From positions 35,426-99,425 of the forward strand of contig SEBV01000018.1 in the NCBI GenBank assembly GCA_004172865.1: DNA of 64,000 nucleotides, given 5' to 3'. Below, piece by piece: positions 1 through 8,845 of this stretch. Numbering within the stretch: the first letter of the stretch is position 1; each line of letters starts with the position of its first letter. The stretch comes from Gammaproteobacteria bacterium. Lineage in GTDB: Bacteria > Pseudomonadota > Gammaproteobacteria > Pseudomonadales > Cellvibrionaceae. The position numbers were made by a program, and so were the translations under genes. The notes under the pieces were generated by a model. It had not been told where the DNA came from. It saw only the letters and a list, made by a program, of their open reading frames with translations, and ran no database searches.

Positions 1-578
1 CGCGCCATAGAAATAGGATTAAATGGTCCGGTGATAGGTTTTAATTCGAGGCACTTAATCTCGGCAGCGTCATGCTCCCAGTTGGGGTTGGCTGCTATCG
101 AATGACTTTTGAGTGCGTTGGCAGTACGCACTTGTAGTAAATCCTTACGATTGGACAAGGTGTAAATTCCCTTGGTGTATTCTTTCTTTTTTAATACAGG
201 TTCGGATACATAAAACAATTCGCTGTTGATGTCCTGCTGCCAGACTACAAAGCCGGGCATCACCGTTTGGCCATCGCTTGAGTTGGTGATAATTCGTAAA
301 TAGTCAGGGGTATTTTTAAAATCCAGCTTCGGATTTAGTCCACCCGCTTTTAACGCATTGCAGAGTAAAACCAACTCCGCAACGACTTGATTATTATCGT
401 AATCAAACCGGCGTGGGTTAGGACAATCGCTTATCTTTGCGGCTAAGGCGGACGGTAGAACCTGGGTATCGTAAATTCCTATAGGCAAAATCACGAATTC
501 AGCCTGTGCTGCGCTTGATGCTTGGCCCGCTTCGAGAAATAGGAATGCAGCCAAGGTTAATACGCGTATGCGTGACAT
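1..578 (-). CDS. Truncated exported protein, possibly periplasmic solute-binding-like
   Basis: An open frame runs without a stop from an ATG at 578 down to the left edge of the window, so the 3' end is missing and about 192 codons are visible. Residues 1-26 form a signal peptide: MSRIR, a hydrophobic stretch, then an AQA-like cleavage site. The mature part begins EFVILPIGIYD. It includes a segment (SELFYVSEPVLKKKEYTKG) reminiscent of small periplasmic binding-protein-like proteins, but I cannot assign a family. The gene points away from the rest of the window and is separated from rpoH by a bidirectional terminator. The existence of the gene is well supported; its function is unknown. Confidence 0.7.
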   Translation of the reverse strand, partial: MSRIRVLTLAAFLFLEAGQASSAAQAEFVILPIGIYDTQVLPSALAAKISDCPNPRRFDYDNNQVVAELVLLCNALKAGGLNPKLDFKNTPDYLRIITNSSDGQTVMPGFVVWQQDINSELFYVSEPVLKKKEYTKGIYTLSNRKDLLQVRTANALKSHSIAANPNWEHDAAEIKCLELKPITGPFNPISMA

Positions 579-694
579 AGTGATCCATTAAATTGATGTA
601 GTGCCTAAAAGGATTTCTTAACTGCTCCGCGGCAGCGGGGCATCGCTTACCTAAATTATGTGCTGGTTATGGTTTTTTAGCGAAGAGACAGAAA

Positions 695-725
695 CAAAAA
701 AGCCGCGCTAGGCGCGGCTTTTTTT
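695..725. terminator. Bidirectional intrinsic terminator after rpoH
   Basis: A perfect 8-bp GC-rich stem (AGCCGCGC 701-708 pairing with GCGCGGCT 712-719) encloses a 3-nt loop. A run of A lies on its left and a run of T on its right, so it could work in either direction. It sits directly downstream of the rpoH stop. Confidence 0.9.
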
Positions 726-740
726 ACTGATCTGTAAAGC

Positions 741-1601
741 TTAAGCTTCCATCATCATGGTTTTGACTTTGTTCATGGCATTCTTTTCAAGCTGACGGAT
801 ACGCTCAGCAGAAACACCATATTCCGCCGCCAAGTCATGCAAAGTAGCCTTGTCATCGTTTAACCAGCGACGCTGCAGTATTGTACGGCTGCGATCATCC
901 AACTTTTGCATCGCAGATTCCAAACCATTTACATTGGATTCTTCCCAATTAGACTCTTCCAAGCGTACCGCTGGATCGTAACGGTTATCTTCCAAATAGT
1001 GAGCTGGAGCCACGTAGCTGCTGTCTTCGTCATCTTCATCCGCATCAAAACCAGCATCATAGGATGCTAAACGGCCTTCCATTTCGCGAACCTGTTTAAC
1101 TTCTACGCCTAGATCTTGTGCTACGGCTGCGGCTTCATCGTTGCTCAACCATGCCAAACGCTTTTTAGCGCCGCGCAGATTGAAGAACAACTTACGCTGT
1201 GCTTTAGTGGTCGCAATTTTTACGATGCGCCAGTTTTTCAAAATAAATTCGTGGATTTCAGCTTTGATCCAATGCACGGCAAAAGACACCAAGCGCACAC
1301 CTTTCTCAGGATTGAAGCGTTTTACCGCCTTCATCAAGCCAACATTACCTTCCTGAACTAAATCGCCAAGTGGCAAACCGTAGCCATTATAAGAGCGTGC
1401 AATATGTACCACGAAGCGTAGGTGAGCCATAACCAGCTTACGCGCAGCGTCGAGGTTGCCGTTGAAGTAAAGATCATTTGCCAACTTCTGCTCTTGCTCA
1501 ACGGTCAGAATAGAAAATGCGCTTACCGCTTGAACATAGGCGTTCAGGTTTGCACCGGGGGCTAATACACCGATTGGCTGCAGACTTGTGCTTGTGCTCA
1601 T
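741..1601 (-). CDS. rpoH: RNA polymerase heat-shock sigma factor RpoH (sigma-32)
   Basis: This sigma-70 family factor directs transcription of heat-shock chaperone and protease genes. At 286 aa it has the usual RpoH length. Region 2 (about 50-120) includes [17 protein letters not shown]. It is followed by the RpoH-specific box QRKLFFNLR at 135-143, and region 4 at the C-terminus carries the HTH ([21 protein letters not shown]). The start is an ATG preceded by GGAGA. It lies downstream of ftsX on the same strand, the classical ftsYEX-rpoH order, but has its own 136-bp upstream region. That region contains a CIRCE-like inverted repeat (1660-1684), suggesting control by the HrcA repressor in addition to other heat-shock control. 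The identification is very secure. Confidence 0.97.
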   Translation of the reverse strand: MSTSTSLQPIGVLAPGANLNAYVQAVSAFSILTVEQEQKLANDLYFNGNLDAARKLVMAHLRFVVHIARSYNGYGLPLGDLVQEGNVGLMKAVKRFNPEKGVRLVSFAVHWIKAEIHEFILKNWRIVKIATTKAQRKLFFNLRGAKKRLAWLSNDEAAAVAQDLGVEVKQVREMEGRLASYDAGFDADEDDEDSSYVAPAHYLEDNRYDPAVRLEESNWEESNVNGLESAMQKLDDRSRTILQRRWLNDDKATLHDLAAEYGVSAERIRQLEKNAMNKVKTMMMEA

Positions 1602-1659
1602 TTAATTTCTCCAGTGGACTAACAAATATAGCTAATTCAAACTCATTCGATTTAGAGTC

Positions 1660-1684
1660 TAGCACTTGTTATTTTAGAGTGCTA
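1660..1684 (-). promoter_or_regulatory. CIRCE-like operator (HrcA site) upstream of rpoH
   Basis: The plus strand reads TAGCACTT, 9 nt, GAGTGCTA. The CIRCE consensus is TTAGCACTC-N9-GAGTGCTAA, so the inner 8+8 positions match at 15 of 16 with the exact 9-nt spacer; the outermost flanking base differs on each side. It ends 59 nt upstream of the rpoH start. On the rpoH strand a GAAACTT element lies just upstream and CTAAAAT lies in the spacer. These could be the -35 and -10 of a stress-sigma promoter, but that part is speculative. Confidence 0.75.
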
Positions 1685-1737
1685 TCTAGCGAAAAGTTTC
1701 ACAAGTGATGCTTGTCATGCATTTTAATTGTTTTACG

Positions 1738-2811
1738 TCACCTAGGCTGGATTTGGATCAGATGCCTTACTACAGCAATCCATGCACCCAACAAGCCGGT
1801 CAAACCCGCTAGCAACACCAATTGCATACTGCCAAAAAATCCCAAACCTTGCAGACGGAAGTTGCTTTGGTAAAGCGCCGCCAATTGCTCTGCTGTGCTC
1901 GATACCCAATAAAAACCGATACCTAAAACTATCAACGCGAGCAGCCCGCCCCCAATCCCGTACCACAGCCCGGTATATAAAAAGGGACGGGCAACGTAGG
2001 AATCTGTACCGCCAACCAGTTTCACCACCAGAATTTCATCGCGGCGATTCTCTATCGACAGTCGAATAGTGTTGCCGATGACCAGCAAGACGCCCAAGGC
2101 AAGCAAGCCGCCTAGGCCGAAAACCATCTTTTTACCCAGCATCATTAACTGCTGCAAACGTTTTACCCATTGCATATCCAGACGCACATCTGCCACAGCG
2201 GGATCAGCGAGCAACGACTGTTCGAGCGAAGTAATGGCGGCATCGCTGCCGTTTTGCAAGCGCGGGGTCACTAACAAGGTACCTGGAAGCGGATTTTTCT
2301 CCAGACTATCGACTACTTCACCTAAACCTGACTGGGCTTTAAATTCAGCAAGACCTTGGGCGGGAGAAACGTAGACTACCTTCGCAATATCCGCACGAGC
2401 AGCGAGCTTGGTACGCATATCTTCGGCCTTGGCATCGCCGGTTTCGGGTCGTAAAAATACAGACACTTGGCTTGAGCCTTCCCAGTTTTCGCCCAACTGC
2501 TGCAAGTTTGCGAAGCCAATATATAAAGCAGCAGGAATTGCGACTGCAATAGCGATCACCAGCCAGGTCATCAAACTCTGGAAGGGTGTTGCCAACAGGC
2601 GCAGCAAACTGTCGATAGCCGAAGTACTGTGATGTGCCATGTAGGCATCGAATTTATCCGTAAAGCCTCGTTTGCGTTGTACTGCGCCCTGCTGACGGTT
2701 TGCATCGGGTTCGGGTGGACGTTCCGGGCGGCGCGTTACGCTGGCGCCGCGCGTTGCACCGGTTGAAGGACGAGTACGATTTTGAGTCACGGAAGGTCGT
2801 TTTGATTTCAC
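1738..2811 (-). CDS. ftsX: Cell division ABC-transporter-like permease FtsX
   Basis: FtsX is the inner-membrane partner of FtsE. The complex acts at the division septum and activates peptidoglycan amidases through the periplasmic loop of FtsX. The 357-aa protein has a basic, Pro-rich cytoplasmic N-terminus (about 1-65) and a first membrane segment near 75-100. A periplasmic domain at about 105-220 contains SVFLRPETG. Three C-terminal membrane segments follow, with the conserved ENRRDEILVVKLVGGTDSYV stretch before the last two. It starts with GTG at 2811 and overlaps the ftsE stop by four bases (GTGA), indicating translational coupling. Confidence 0.95.
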   Translation of the reverse strand: MKSKRPSVTQNRTRPSTGATRGASVTRRPERPPEPDANRQQGAVQRKRGFTDKFDAYMAHHSTSAIDSLLRLLATPFQSLMTWLVIAIAVAIPAALYIGFANLQQLGENWEGSSQVSVFLRPETGDAKAEDMRTKLAARADIAKVVYVSPAQGLAEFKAQSGLGEVVDSLEKNPLPGTLLVTPRLQNGSDAAITSLEQSLLADPAVADVRLDMQWVKRLQQLMMLGKKMVFGLGGLLALGVLLVIGNTIRLSIENRRDEILVVKLVGGTDSYVARPFLYTGLWYGIGGGLLALIVLGIGFYWVSSTAEQLAALYQSNFRLQGLGFFGSMQLVLLAGLTGLLGAWIAVVRHLIQIQPR

Positions 2812-3476
2812 CAGAGGACTCCATCGTGTACGAGTTTGCCTTCCACCAAGCCCAAAATACGCTTATTCATACGTTTTAGGAGTTCAACATCATGACTGGC
2901 GATCAGAATTGTTACGCCCACTTCGTTAAATTGGCGAAACAAGGTCATTATCTCCTCCGATAACTCGGGATCGAGATTTCCTGTTGGCTCATCCGCAAGC
3001 AACATCGTTGGCTTGTTAACAACGGCTCGCGCTATACCGACACGTTGCTGCTCGCCGCCCGATAAAACAATAGGATTCAAACGCTCTTTTTCGAGCAAGC
3101 TGACCTTGTCTAGCGCGGCGCGCACGCGACGGCCGATTTCGTGATGTGGCAAACCCGCGATTTGCAGCGGAAGGGCGACATTATCGAAAACGCTGCGGTC
3201 AAATAAGAGTTGGTGATTTTGGAAAACTACGCCGATGTTGCGGCGATAGTAGGGAACCTGGCTTGAGGGCATGCGATTGAGATCTTGCCCATCCACCGTG
3301 ATTTGCCCGTTGCTGGGCTTTTCCATTTGCATGATCAATTTCATCAGCGTGCTTTTCCCGGCGCCGGAGTGGCCTGTTAAAAACAGCATCTCGCCCGGTT
3401 CCACTAAAAAGTTGATGCGCGACAGCGCTTCAAAGCCGTTATCGTAGCGTTTGCTGACGTTGTCAAAACGTATCAC
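2808..3476 (-). CDS. ftsE: Cell division ATP-binding protein FtsE
   Basis: This is the cytoplasmic ABC ATPase that powers FtsX. Using the GTG at 3476 gives 222 aa, the same length as E. coli FtsE, and a good AAGGAG ribosome-binding site lies five bases upstream. A longer upstream reading (to 3569) has no such support and runs into ftsY. Walker A is GHSGAGKST (about 35-43), the Q-loop lies in VVFQNHQLLF, the signature is LSGGEQ (138-143), Walker B is MLLADEP (158-164), and the switch His is in IASHD. It is the middle gene of ftsY-ftsE-ftsX, 25 bp from ftsY. Confidence 0.95.
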   Translation of the reverse strand: MIRFDNVSKRYDNGFEALSRINFLVEPGEMLFLTGHSGAGKSTLMKLIMQMEKPSNGQITVDGQDLNRMPSSQVPYYRRNIGVVFQNHQLLFDRSVFDNVALPLQIAGLPHHEIGRRVRAALDKVSLLEKERLNPIVLSGGEQQRVGIARAVVNKPTMLLADEPTGNLDPELSEEIMTLFRQFNEVGVTILIASHDVELLKRMNKRILGLVEGKLVHDGVLW

Positions 3477-3501
3477 GCATGCTCCTTGAATAATTCTTAA
3501 A

Positions 3502-4626
3502 TTAGGATTCTTGAGTGTTAAACAGTGCCTGAATAAAAGGCTCAGCCGCAAAAGGTTGAAGATCGTCAATACCTTCGCCGACGCCGATAAATCGCACCGG
3601 CAGGCCGAATTTCTTACTCAGCGCGAAAATTACTCCGCCCTTCGCGGTGCCATCTAGTTTGGTCAATGCCAAGCCAGTCACGCCCGCCGCTTCAATAAAT
3701 TGTTGCGCCTGATTAACCGCATTTTGGCCGGTGCCAGCATCCAGCACCAATAAAACCTCGTCTGGCGCGCCAGCATCCAGCTTAGCCAAGACACGTTTCA
3801 CTTTGGCAAGTTCATCCATAAGGTGATCTTTGTTGTGCAAACGGCCTGCGGTATCAGCGATCAATACATCCAAACCACGCGCTTGTGCGGCTTGTAGGGC
3901 ATCGTAAATGACCGACGCTGAATCTGCGCCGGTGTGCTGGGCGATAACCGGAACTTGATTGCGCTCACCCCAAACTTGCAATTGCTCAACTGCCGCTGCA
4001 CGGAAAGTATCGCCCGCCGCTAACATGACTTTTTTGCCTTCATTTTGTAGGCGCTTGGCGAGCTTGCCGATGGTGGTGGTTTTGCCCACACCGTTTACAC
4101 CAACAACCAGAATGACGTAAGGCTTTTTGGTGCCATCGACAATGCGATTTTCAACCACTAAAGGTTTTTCAACCGGACGTAATAAAATCGCGAGTTGTTC
4201 ACGCAGCGCAGCGTAAAGCGCATCGCCATCGGTCAATTGTTTACGGGCGACGGCTTTGGTGAGGTTATCGATAATTTCGGTGGTTGCATCCAGACCGACA
4301 TCAGCCACCAGTAGTTGCGATTCCAACTCTTCAAACAAATCGTCGTCGATAGTTTTACGGCCGAGAATTAAATTACCCAAGCCTTGCGCAAAATTGCTGC
4401 TGGTACGGCTTAAGCCTTGCTTGATACGCGCAAAAAAGCCTAGTTTTTGCTCTGGCTCTGCTGGCGCTTTTGTAGCGCTCGGCTCAACGATAGAGTTCGT
4501 GGTTTGTGGATTAGTTGGAGAATCAGGTACTGAAGTCGGCTCTGAGCTGGAAGCAGGCTCAATGGCTTCAACCGGTTTCGGTTCAGCGGGAGTTGGTTCA
4601 GACTTCTTAAAAAACTTGGAAAACAT
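3502..4626 (-). CDS. ftsY: Signal recognition particle receptor FtsY
   Basis: FtsY is the SRP-receptor GTPase that docks ribosome-nascent-chain complexes to the Sec translocon at the inner membrane. The 374-aa protein has a Pro/Glu-rich acidic A domain (about 10-60), a helical N domain (about 65-150) and the GTPase G domain. The P-loop is GVNGVGKTT (176-184), followed by DTFRAAAVEQL, DTAGR (258-262) and TKLDG (322-326). It is the first gene of ftsYEX and is divergent from rsmD across about 105 bp. Confidence 0.97.
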   Translation of the reverse strand: MFSKFFKKSEPTPAEPKPVEAIEPASSSEPTSVPDSPTNPQTTNSIVEPSATKAPAEPEQKLGFFARIKQGLSRTSSNFAQGLGNLILGRKTIDDDLFEELESQLLVADVGLDATTEIIDNLTKAVARKQLTDGDALYAALREQLAILLRPVEKPLVVENRIVDGTKKPYVILVVGVNGVGKTTTIGKLAKRLQNEGKKVMLAAGDTFRAAAVEQLQVWGERNQVPVIAQHTGADSASVIYDALQAAQARGLDVLIADTAGRLHNKDHLMDELAKVKRVLAKLDAGAPDEVLLVLDAGTGQNAVNQAQQFIEAAGVTGLALTKLDGTAKGGVIFALSKKFGLPVRFIGVGEGIDDLQPFAAEPFIQALFNTQES

Positions 4627-4731
4627 AATTAGCAGATTCTTGATTAACGTCTTAATTAACAGGGATTATTGAAAAACCGTTATCCTATCATTAATCCCCA
4701 CACTTCTATTTTGAAATTTGAGAATTACACC

Positions 4732-5331
4732 GTGAAACCCGAGCGACAGTCGCCCAAAACCACGCACAGCAATCAATTACGTATTATCGCCGGACTTTGG
4801 CGCGGCCGAAAATTGAATTTCCCGGAGGTAGAAGGCTTGCGCCCTACGGGTGATCGGATTCGCGAAACCCTATTTAATTGGTTAGCGCCAGAAATTCAAG
4901 GCGCGCGTTGTCTGGATTTATTTGCCGGATCGGGCGCATTGGGAATAGAGGCTTTGTCGCGCGGTGCAAGTATTAGCGTGATGGTAGAACGCGATACTAA
5001 AGCTGCAACTCAACTTAGGGATAATCTTGATTTATTACATGCAGAGGCAGGTCGCATAATTCGCGATGATGCTTTGTGTCTGTTAAAAAAGGGAAATCAG
5101 GATGAGCCTTATCACATCGTTTTTATTGACCCGCCATTTCAATTGAATCTCTGGCAAGCCGTAATTGATGCTTTGGAGATGGGTAATTGGTTAGCGGATA
5201 ACGCGACTATTTATATTGAATCCGGCCGAGATAATGATTTTCAGCCGCCGATAAATTGGCAATTGCATCGCGATAAACATGCCGGTGCGGTGAGCTACCG
5301 GCTGTTTTATCGCGAGCAGTTGAACAACTAA
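4732..5331 (+). CDS. rsmD: 16S rRNA (guanine966-N2)-methyltransferase RsmD
   Basis: RsmD methylates G966 of 16S rRNA in the 30S subunit using SAM. Conserved blocks are RIIAGLWRGRKL, RPTGDRIRETLFNWL, the SAM loop DLFAGSGALGIEALSRGA, and the catalytic DPPF-type motif FIDPPFQ. I chose the GTG at 4732 (199 aa) because the protein then begins about 17 residues before RIIAG, close to the family pattern. An upstream in-frame TTG at 4669 would add 21 residues with no recognisable match. The stop codon abuts the stop of the convergent CBM6 gene with no space for a terminator. Confidence 0.92.
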   Translation: MKPERQSPKTTHSNQLRIIAGLWRGRKLNFPEVEGLRPTGDRIRETLFNWLAPEIQGARCLDLFAGSGALGIEALSRGASISVMVERDTKAATQLRDNLDLLHAEAGRIIRDDALCLLKKGNQDEPYHIVFIDPPFQLNLWQAVIDALEMGNWLADNATIYIESGRDNDFQPPINWQLHRDKHAGAVSYRLFYREQLNN

Positions 5332-7074
5332 TTATTGAACATCCACAAAACTACTATAAACCCCGTTCTTATCAAAAGCCGCCACCTGGAAAACGTAATT
5401 TCCTTCGAGCCAAGCAAAGTTGTATTGCGTAGTCCAAGCATCGTTGATTGAAATGTGGGTGTAGTTGGCATCGGTCGCTAACTTGTAACGAATTTCATAA
5501 CCACCAATTTCGGTGATGTCTAAAACGGTACCATCCAAACGTCCAGAAGGCGCTGTCCAACTCATTCCCACTGGGCCTGCAACAGCAGTTACAACTCCGC
5601 CTCCAAATGATGTACTTGCGGCAGAACTACTCGACTTGGACGAACTAGATAAACTAGACGAAGTCGTCGTAGCAGGTTTGGATGAGCTGGAGCTACTGGT
5701 TGTGGTCGGCGTTGAACTGGGTGTACCAGAGTTTGCTGTTCCCTCAATACGGAACCAATTGACATTAAAGCCACCGACGACAGCGAGAATACGGAAATTA
5801 TGCGTGCCTGCAGTCAACCTTACTGTAGTAGTAACATCAACCCACTTCTGCCAACCTCCAGTAACAGGTACTGCAACTGTACTTAGCACTTCCCCAGTGG
5901 AAAGTTCATTCAAGTTAAACGAGCCCGCAGCACTCAAACTGGCAACTCGATAAGTAATTTTATAATTACCTGTAACAGGAATGATCACATTGGAATTGGC
6001 ATAAGCCATCCAGTCACCGGCATCTATATTTCCAGTATCTTGTCCGCCACCGGTGTCGCTAGTTGGTTCGTTCCAGACACCGCCCATGGCCGAATAATTT
6101 TCTGCTTGGATAGTTACTGGGCTAAGCACCGTAGATGTAGTGGATGATGCCACTGAAGACGCTGCAGATGATTTTGACGAAGAAGTTGTAGTAGGAATCG
6201 AGGACGCTGCAGATGAAACAGCAGCCGGTGCTGATGAAGCCGCGGCTGATGACTTGGAGGACGATACCGCTGTAGACGAAACCGCCGCAGATGATTTGGA
6301 AGAAGAAGTTACAGCCGCAGGCGTACTACTGGCACTGGAGGGCACTGGACTGCTGGCCGCTTTCACCGCATCAACTTTAAACCAGTTAACGTTAAAGCCA
6401 CCGGTAACTGCACCAATTTTAAAATAATGCGCGCCCGCCTTCATGGTCACGGTTTTTTCAACCGTCACCCATTTTTGCAATCCGCCCGTGTTTGGTACAT
6501 TGACCGTGCAAATTTTTGTCTCACTACCGCCCACGTTATAAAACGAAAAACTCGCTCCATCTACATTACTGGCAACTCGAAAAGTAATTACATAGTCACC
6601 TGTGGTGGGAAGATTAACGCCAGTATTGGTGTAGGACATCCAATCACTGGTATCGATCCAGCCCACATTTAAGCCGCCACCGGTATCGGTAGTTGTCTCG
6701 GTGCTAACACCAAGCATAGTAGTGTAATTTTCTGCTTCGATTGTGATGGGGGTCGGCGACATTGTTTTTGCAACGGCCGCTGCCGCACCCGTACTTAAGC
6801 TCATGAAAGGTGCACACAAGGCCATAGCGATGGTCATCTTGCGTAGCTTTAATTGCCAATTCAAACCGCGTTGTAACTGCAAGCGATCTATATAACCAAG
6901 ATCAATTAATATTTCACCGATTGAAGTTGCCTGCAGTGCAGACTCGTCGGTTCGATCTACTGCTTTTCTGCGGTTGGCTTGCTCCTTAATTGCATGACTC
7001 AACTGTTCAGACGTAATTAAACCCTTATTAAGTAATACCTCCCCTAATCGAGTCGCTTCATTTTTTTTAAACAT
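5332..7074 (-). CDS. Membrane-anchored or exported protein: MshEN-like N-domain, two CBM6 modules, FN3-like C-domain
   Basis: This 580-aa protein has no catalytic domain that I recognise. Residues 9-32 (R-L-G-E-V-L...Q) and 51-74 (S-I-G-E-I-L...Q) are two 24-residue copies of the motif found in the MshEN/GspE-N domain of secretion ATPases, some of which bind cyclic di-GMP; the second copy lacks the leading Arg. A hydrophobic segment (about 80-102, ending GAAAAVA) may be a signal anchor. Two CBM6-like beta-sandwiches follow (about 109-235 and 320-450; both contain AENY, DTGGG and GGFNVNWF), joined by Ser/Ala-rich linkers, then a fibronectin-III-like domain (about 500-580). Serine linkers are typical of Cellvibrio secreted CAZymes. 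Fusion of the N-domain to CBMs is the odd part; see the findings. Confidence 0.85.
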   Translation of the reverse strand: MFKKNEATRLGEVLLNKGLITSEQLSHAIKEQANRRKAVDRTDESALQATSIGEILIDLGYIDRLQLQRGLNWQLKLRKMTIAMALCAPFMSLSTGAAAAVAKTMSPTPITIEAENYTTMLGVSTETTTDTGGGLNVGWIDTSDWMSYTNTGVNLPTTGDYVITFRVASNVDGASFSFYNVGGSETKICTVNVPNTGGLQKWVTVEKTVTMKAGAHYFKIGAVTGGFNVNWFKVDAVKAASSPVPSSASSTPAAVTSSSKSSAAVSSTAVSSSKSSAAASSAPAAVSSAASSIPTTTSSSKSSAASSVASSTTSTVLSPVTIQAENYSAMGGVWNEPTSDTGGGQDTGNIDAGDWMAYANSNVIIPVTGNYKITYRVASLSAAGSFNLNELSTGEVLSTVAVPVTGGWQKWVDVTTTVRLTAGTHNFRILAVVGGFNVNWFRIEGTANSGTPSSTPTTTSSSSSSKPATTTSSSLSSSSKSSSSAASTSFGGGVVTAVAGPVGMSWTAPSGRLDGTVLDITEIGGYEIRYKLATDANYTHISINDAWTTQYNFAWLEGNYVFQVAAFDKNGVYSSFVDVQ

Positions 7075-7963
<889 letters not shown>

Positions 7964-8030
7964 TTGTTGATGACTAAATAGAAATGCAAAGAAAAAGTTT
8001 AAACGATTAACTATTAAATCGGTTAAAGAT

Positions 8031-8777
8031 ATGTCCAATCCCGTTATTGTTATCACTGGCGGAAGTAGCGGAATCGGTGCTGCAACAGCACTGCTGGCTG
8101 CGCAGCAAGGTTACGATGTTTGTTTTAGTTATCACTCCAATGAAACAAATGCGCAACAGGTTGTGAGCGACATTTTAGCCTTGGGTAGACGTGCTGTTTA
8201 TACGCAAGCAGATGTTAGCAACGAAGCCGATATCTTAAATTTATTTACCCTCGTTGACACTCATTTTGGTCGCATTGATGCGTTAGTTAACAACGCCGGC
8301 ATTTTGCAAAAAAAATTATTCAGCGATATAAAAATTGATGAGCTGGAAAAATTATTTTCCGTCAATGTGATTGGCAGTTTTATTTGCGCACGCGAAGCGA
8401 TTAAACGCATGGCGAAATCCAAAGGCGGCAAAGGCGGCGCGATTGTTAATGTATCATCTATCGCAGCACGTGTTGGTTCGCCGTTTGAATATATTGATTA
8501 CGCTGCAACTAAAGGCGCTATTGATACTTTTACTTTTGGTCTAGCCAAGGAAGTTGCCGACGATGGCATTCGTGTTAATGCGGTACGCCCCGGTGTTATT
8601 GACACGGACATTCATGCGAAGGGCGGTGAGCCTGACAGAGCTGAACGTATTGCACCTATGATTCCCATGAAACGCGCTGGCACTGCCGAAGAAGTTGCGA
8701 AAAGTATTTTGTGGTTGCTGTCCGATGAAGCTTCTTACATCACCGGGACTTTATTAGATGTTGGCGGTGGGCGCTAA
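8031..8777 (+). CDS. SDR-family NAD(P)-dependent oxidoreductase
   Basis: A classical short-chain dehydrogenase of 248 aa. The cofactor loop is TGGSSGIGAA (about 9-18), the NNAG motif is in VNNAGIL, the catalytic Ser is in VNVSSIA, and the Tyr/Lys pair is YAATK. The C-terminal GTLLDVGGG is the usual family ending. It resembles glucose/3-oxoacyl-ACP reductase-type SDRs, but the substrate cannot be read from sequence. It lies 67 bp after coaD in the same orientation, possibly cotranscribed, and is followed by a strong bidirectional terminator. Confidence 0.9.
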   Translation: MSNPVIVITGGSSGIGAATALLAAQQGYDVCFSYHSNETNAQQVVSDILALGRRAVYTQADVSNEADILNLFTLVDTHFGRIDALVNNAGILQKKLFSDIKIDELEKLFSVNVIGSFICAREAIKRMAKSKGGKGGAIVNVSSIAARVGSPFEYIDYAATKGAIDTFTFGLAKEVADDGIRVNAVRPGVIDTDIHAKGGEPDRAERIAPMIPMKRAGTAEEVAKSILWLLSDEASYITGTLLDVGGGR

Positions 8778-8792
8778 CGTTAAAATATCAAT

Positions 8793-8823
8793 AAAAAAAG
8801 AGCCACTCGTGGCTCTTTTTTTT
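8793..8823. terminator. Bidirectional intrinsic terminator
   Basis: An AGAGCCAC / GTGGCTCT stem (8799-8806 and 8809-8816) is flanked by seven A on the left and eight T on the right. It separates the convergent SDR and YIP1 genes. Confidence 0.92.
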
Positions 8824-8845
8824 CGCGCGATATAAGTCGTATAAA

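Noticed and set aside
6140..6427. Rightward acidic frame opposite the CBM6 gene
   Set aside because: It is the reverse complement of Ser/Ala-rich linkers, which gives long Asp/Glu-rich shadow frames.
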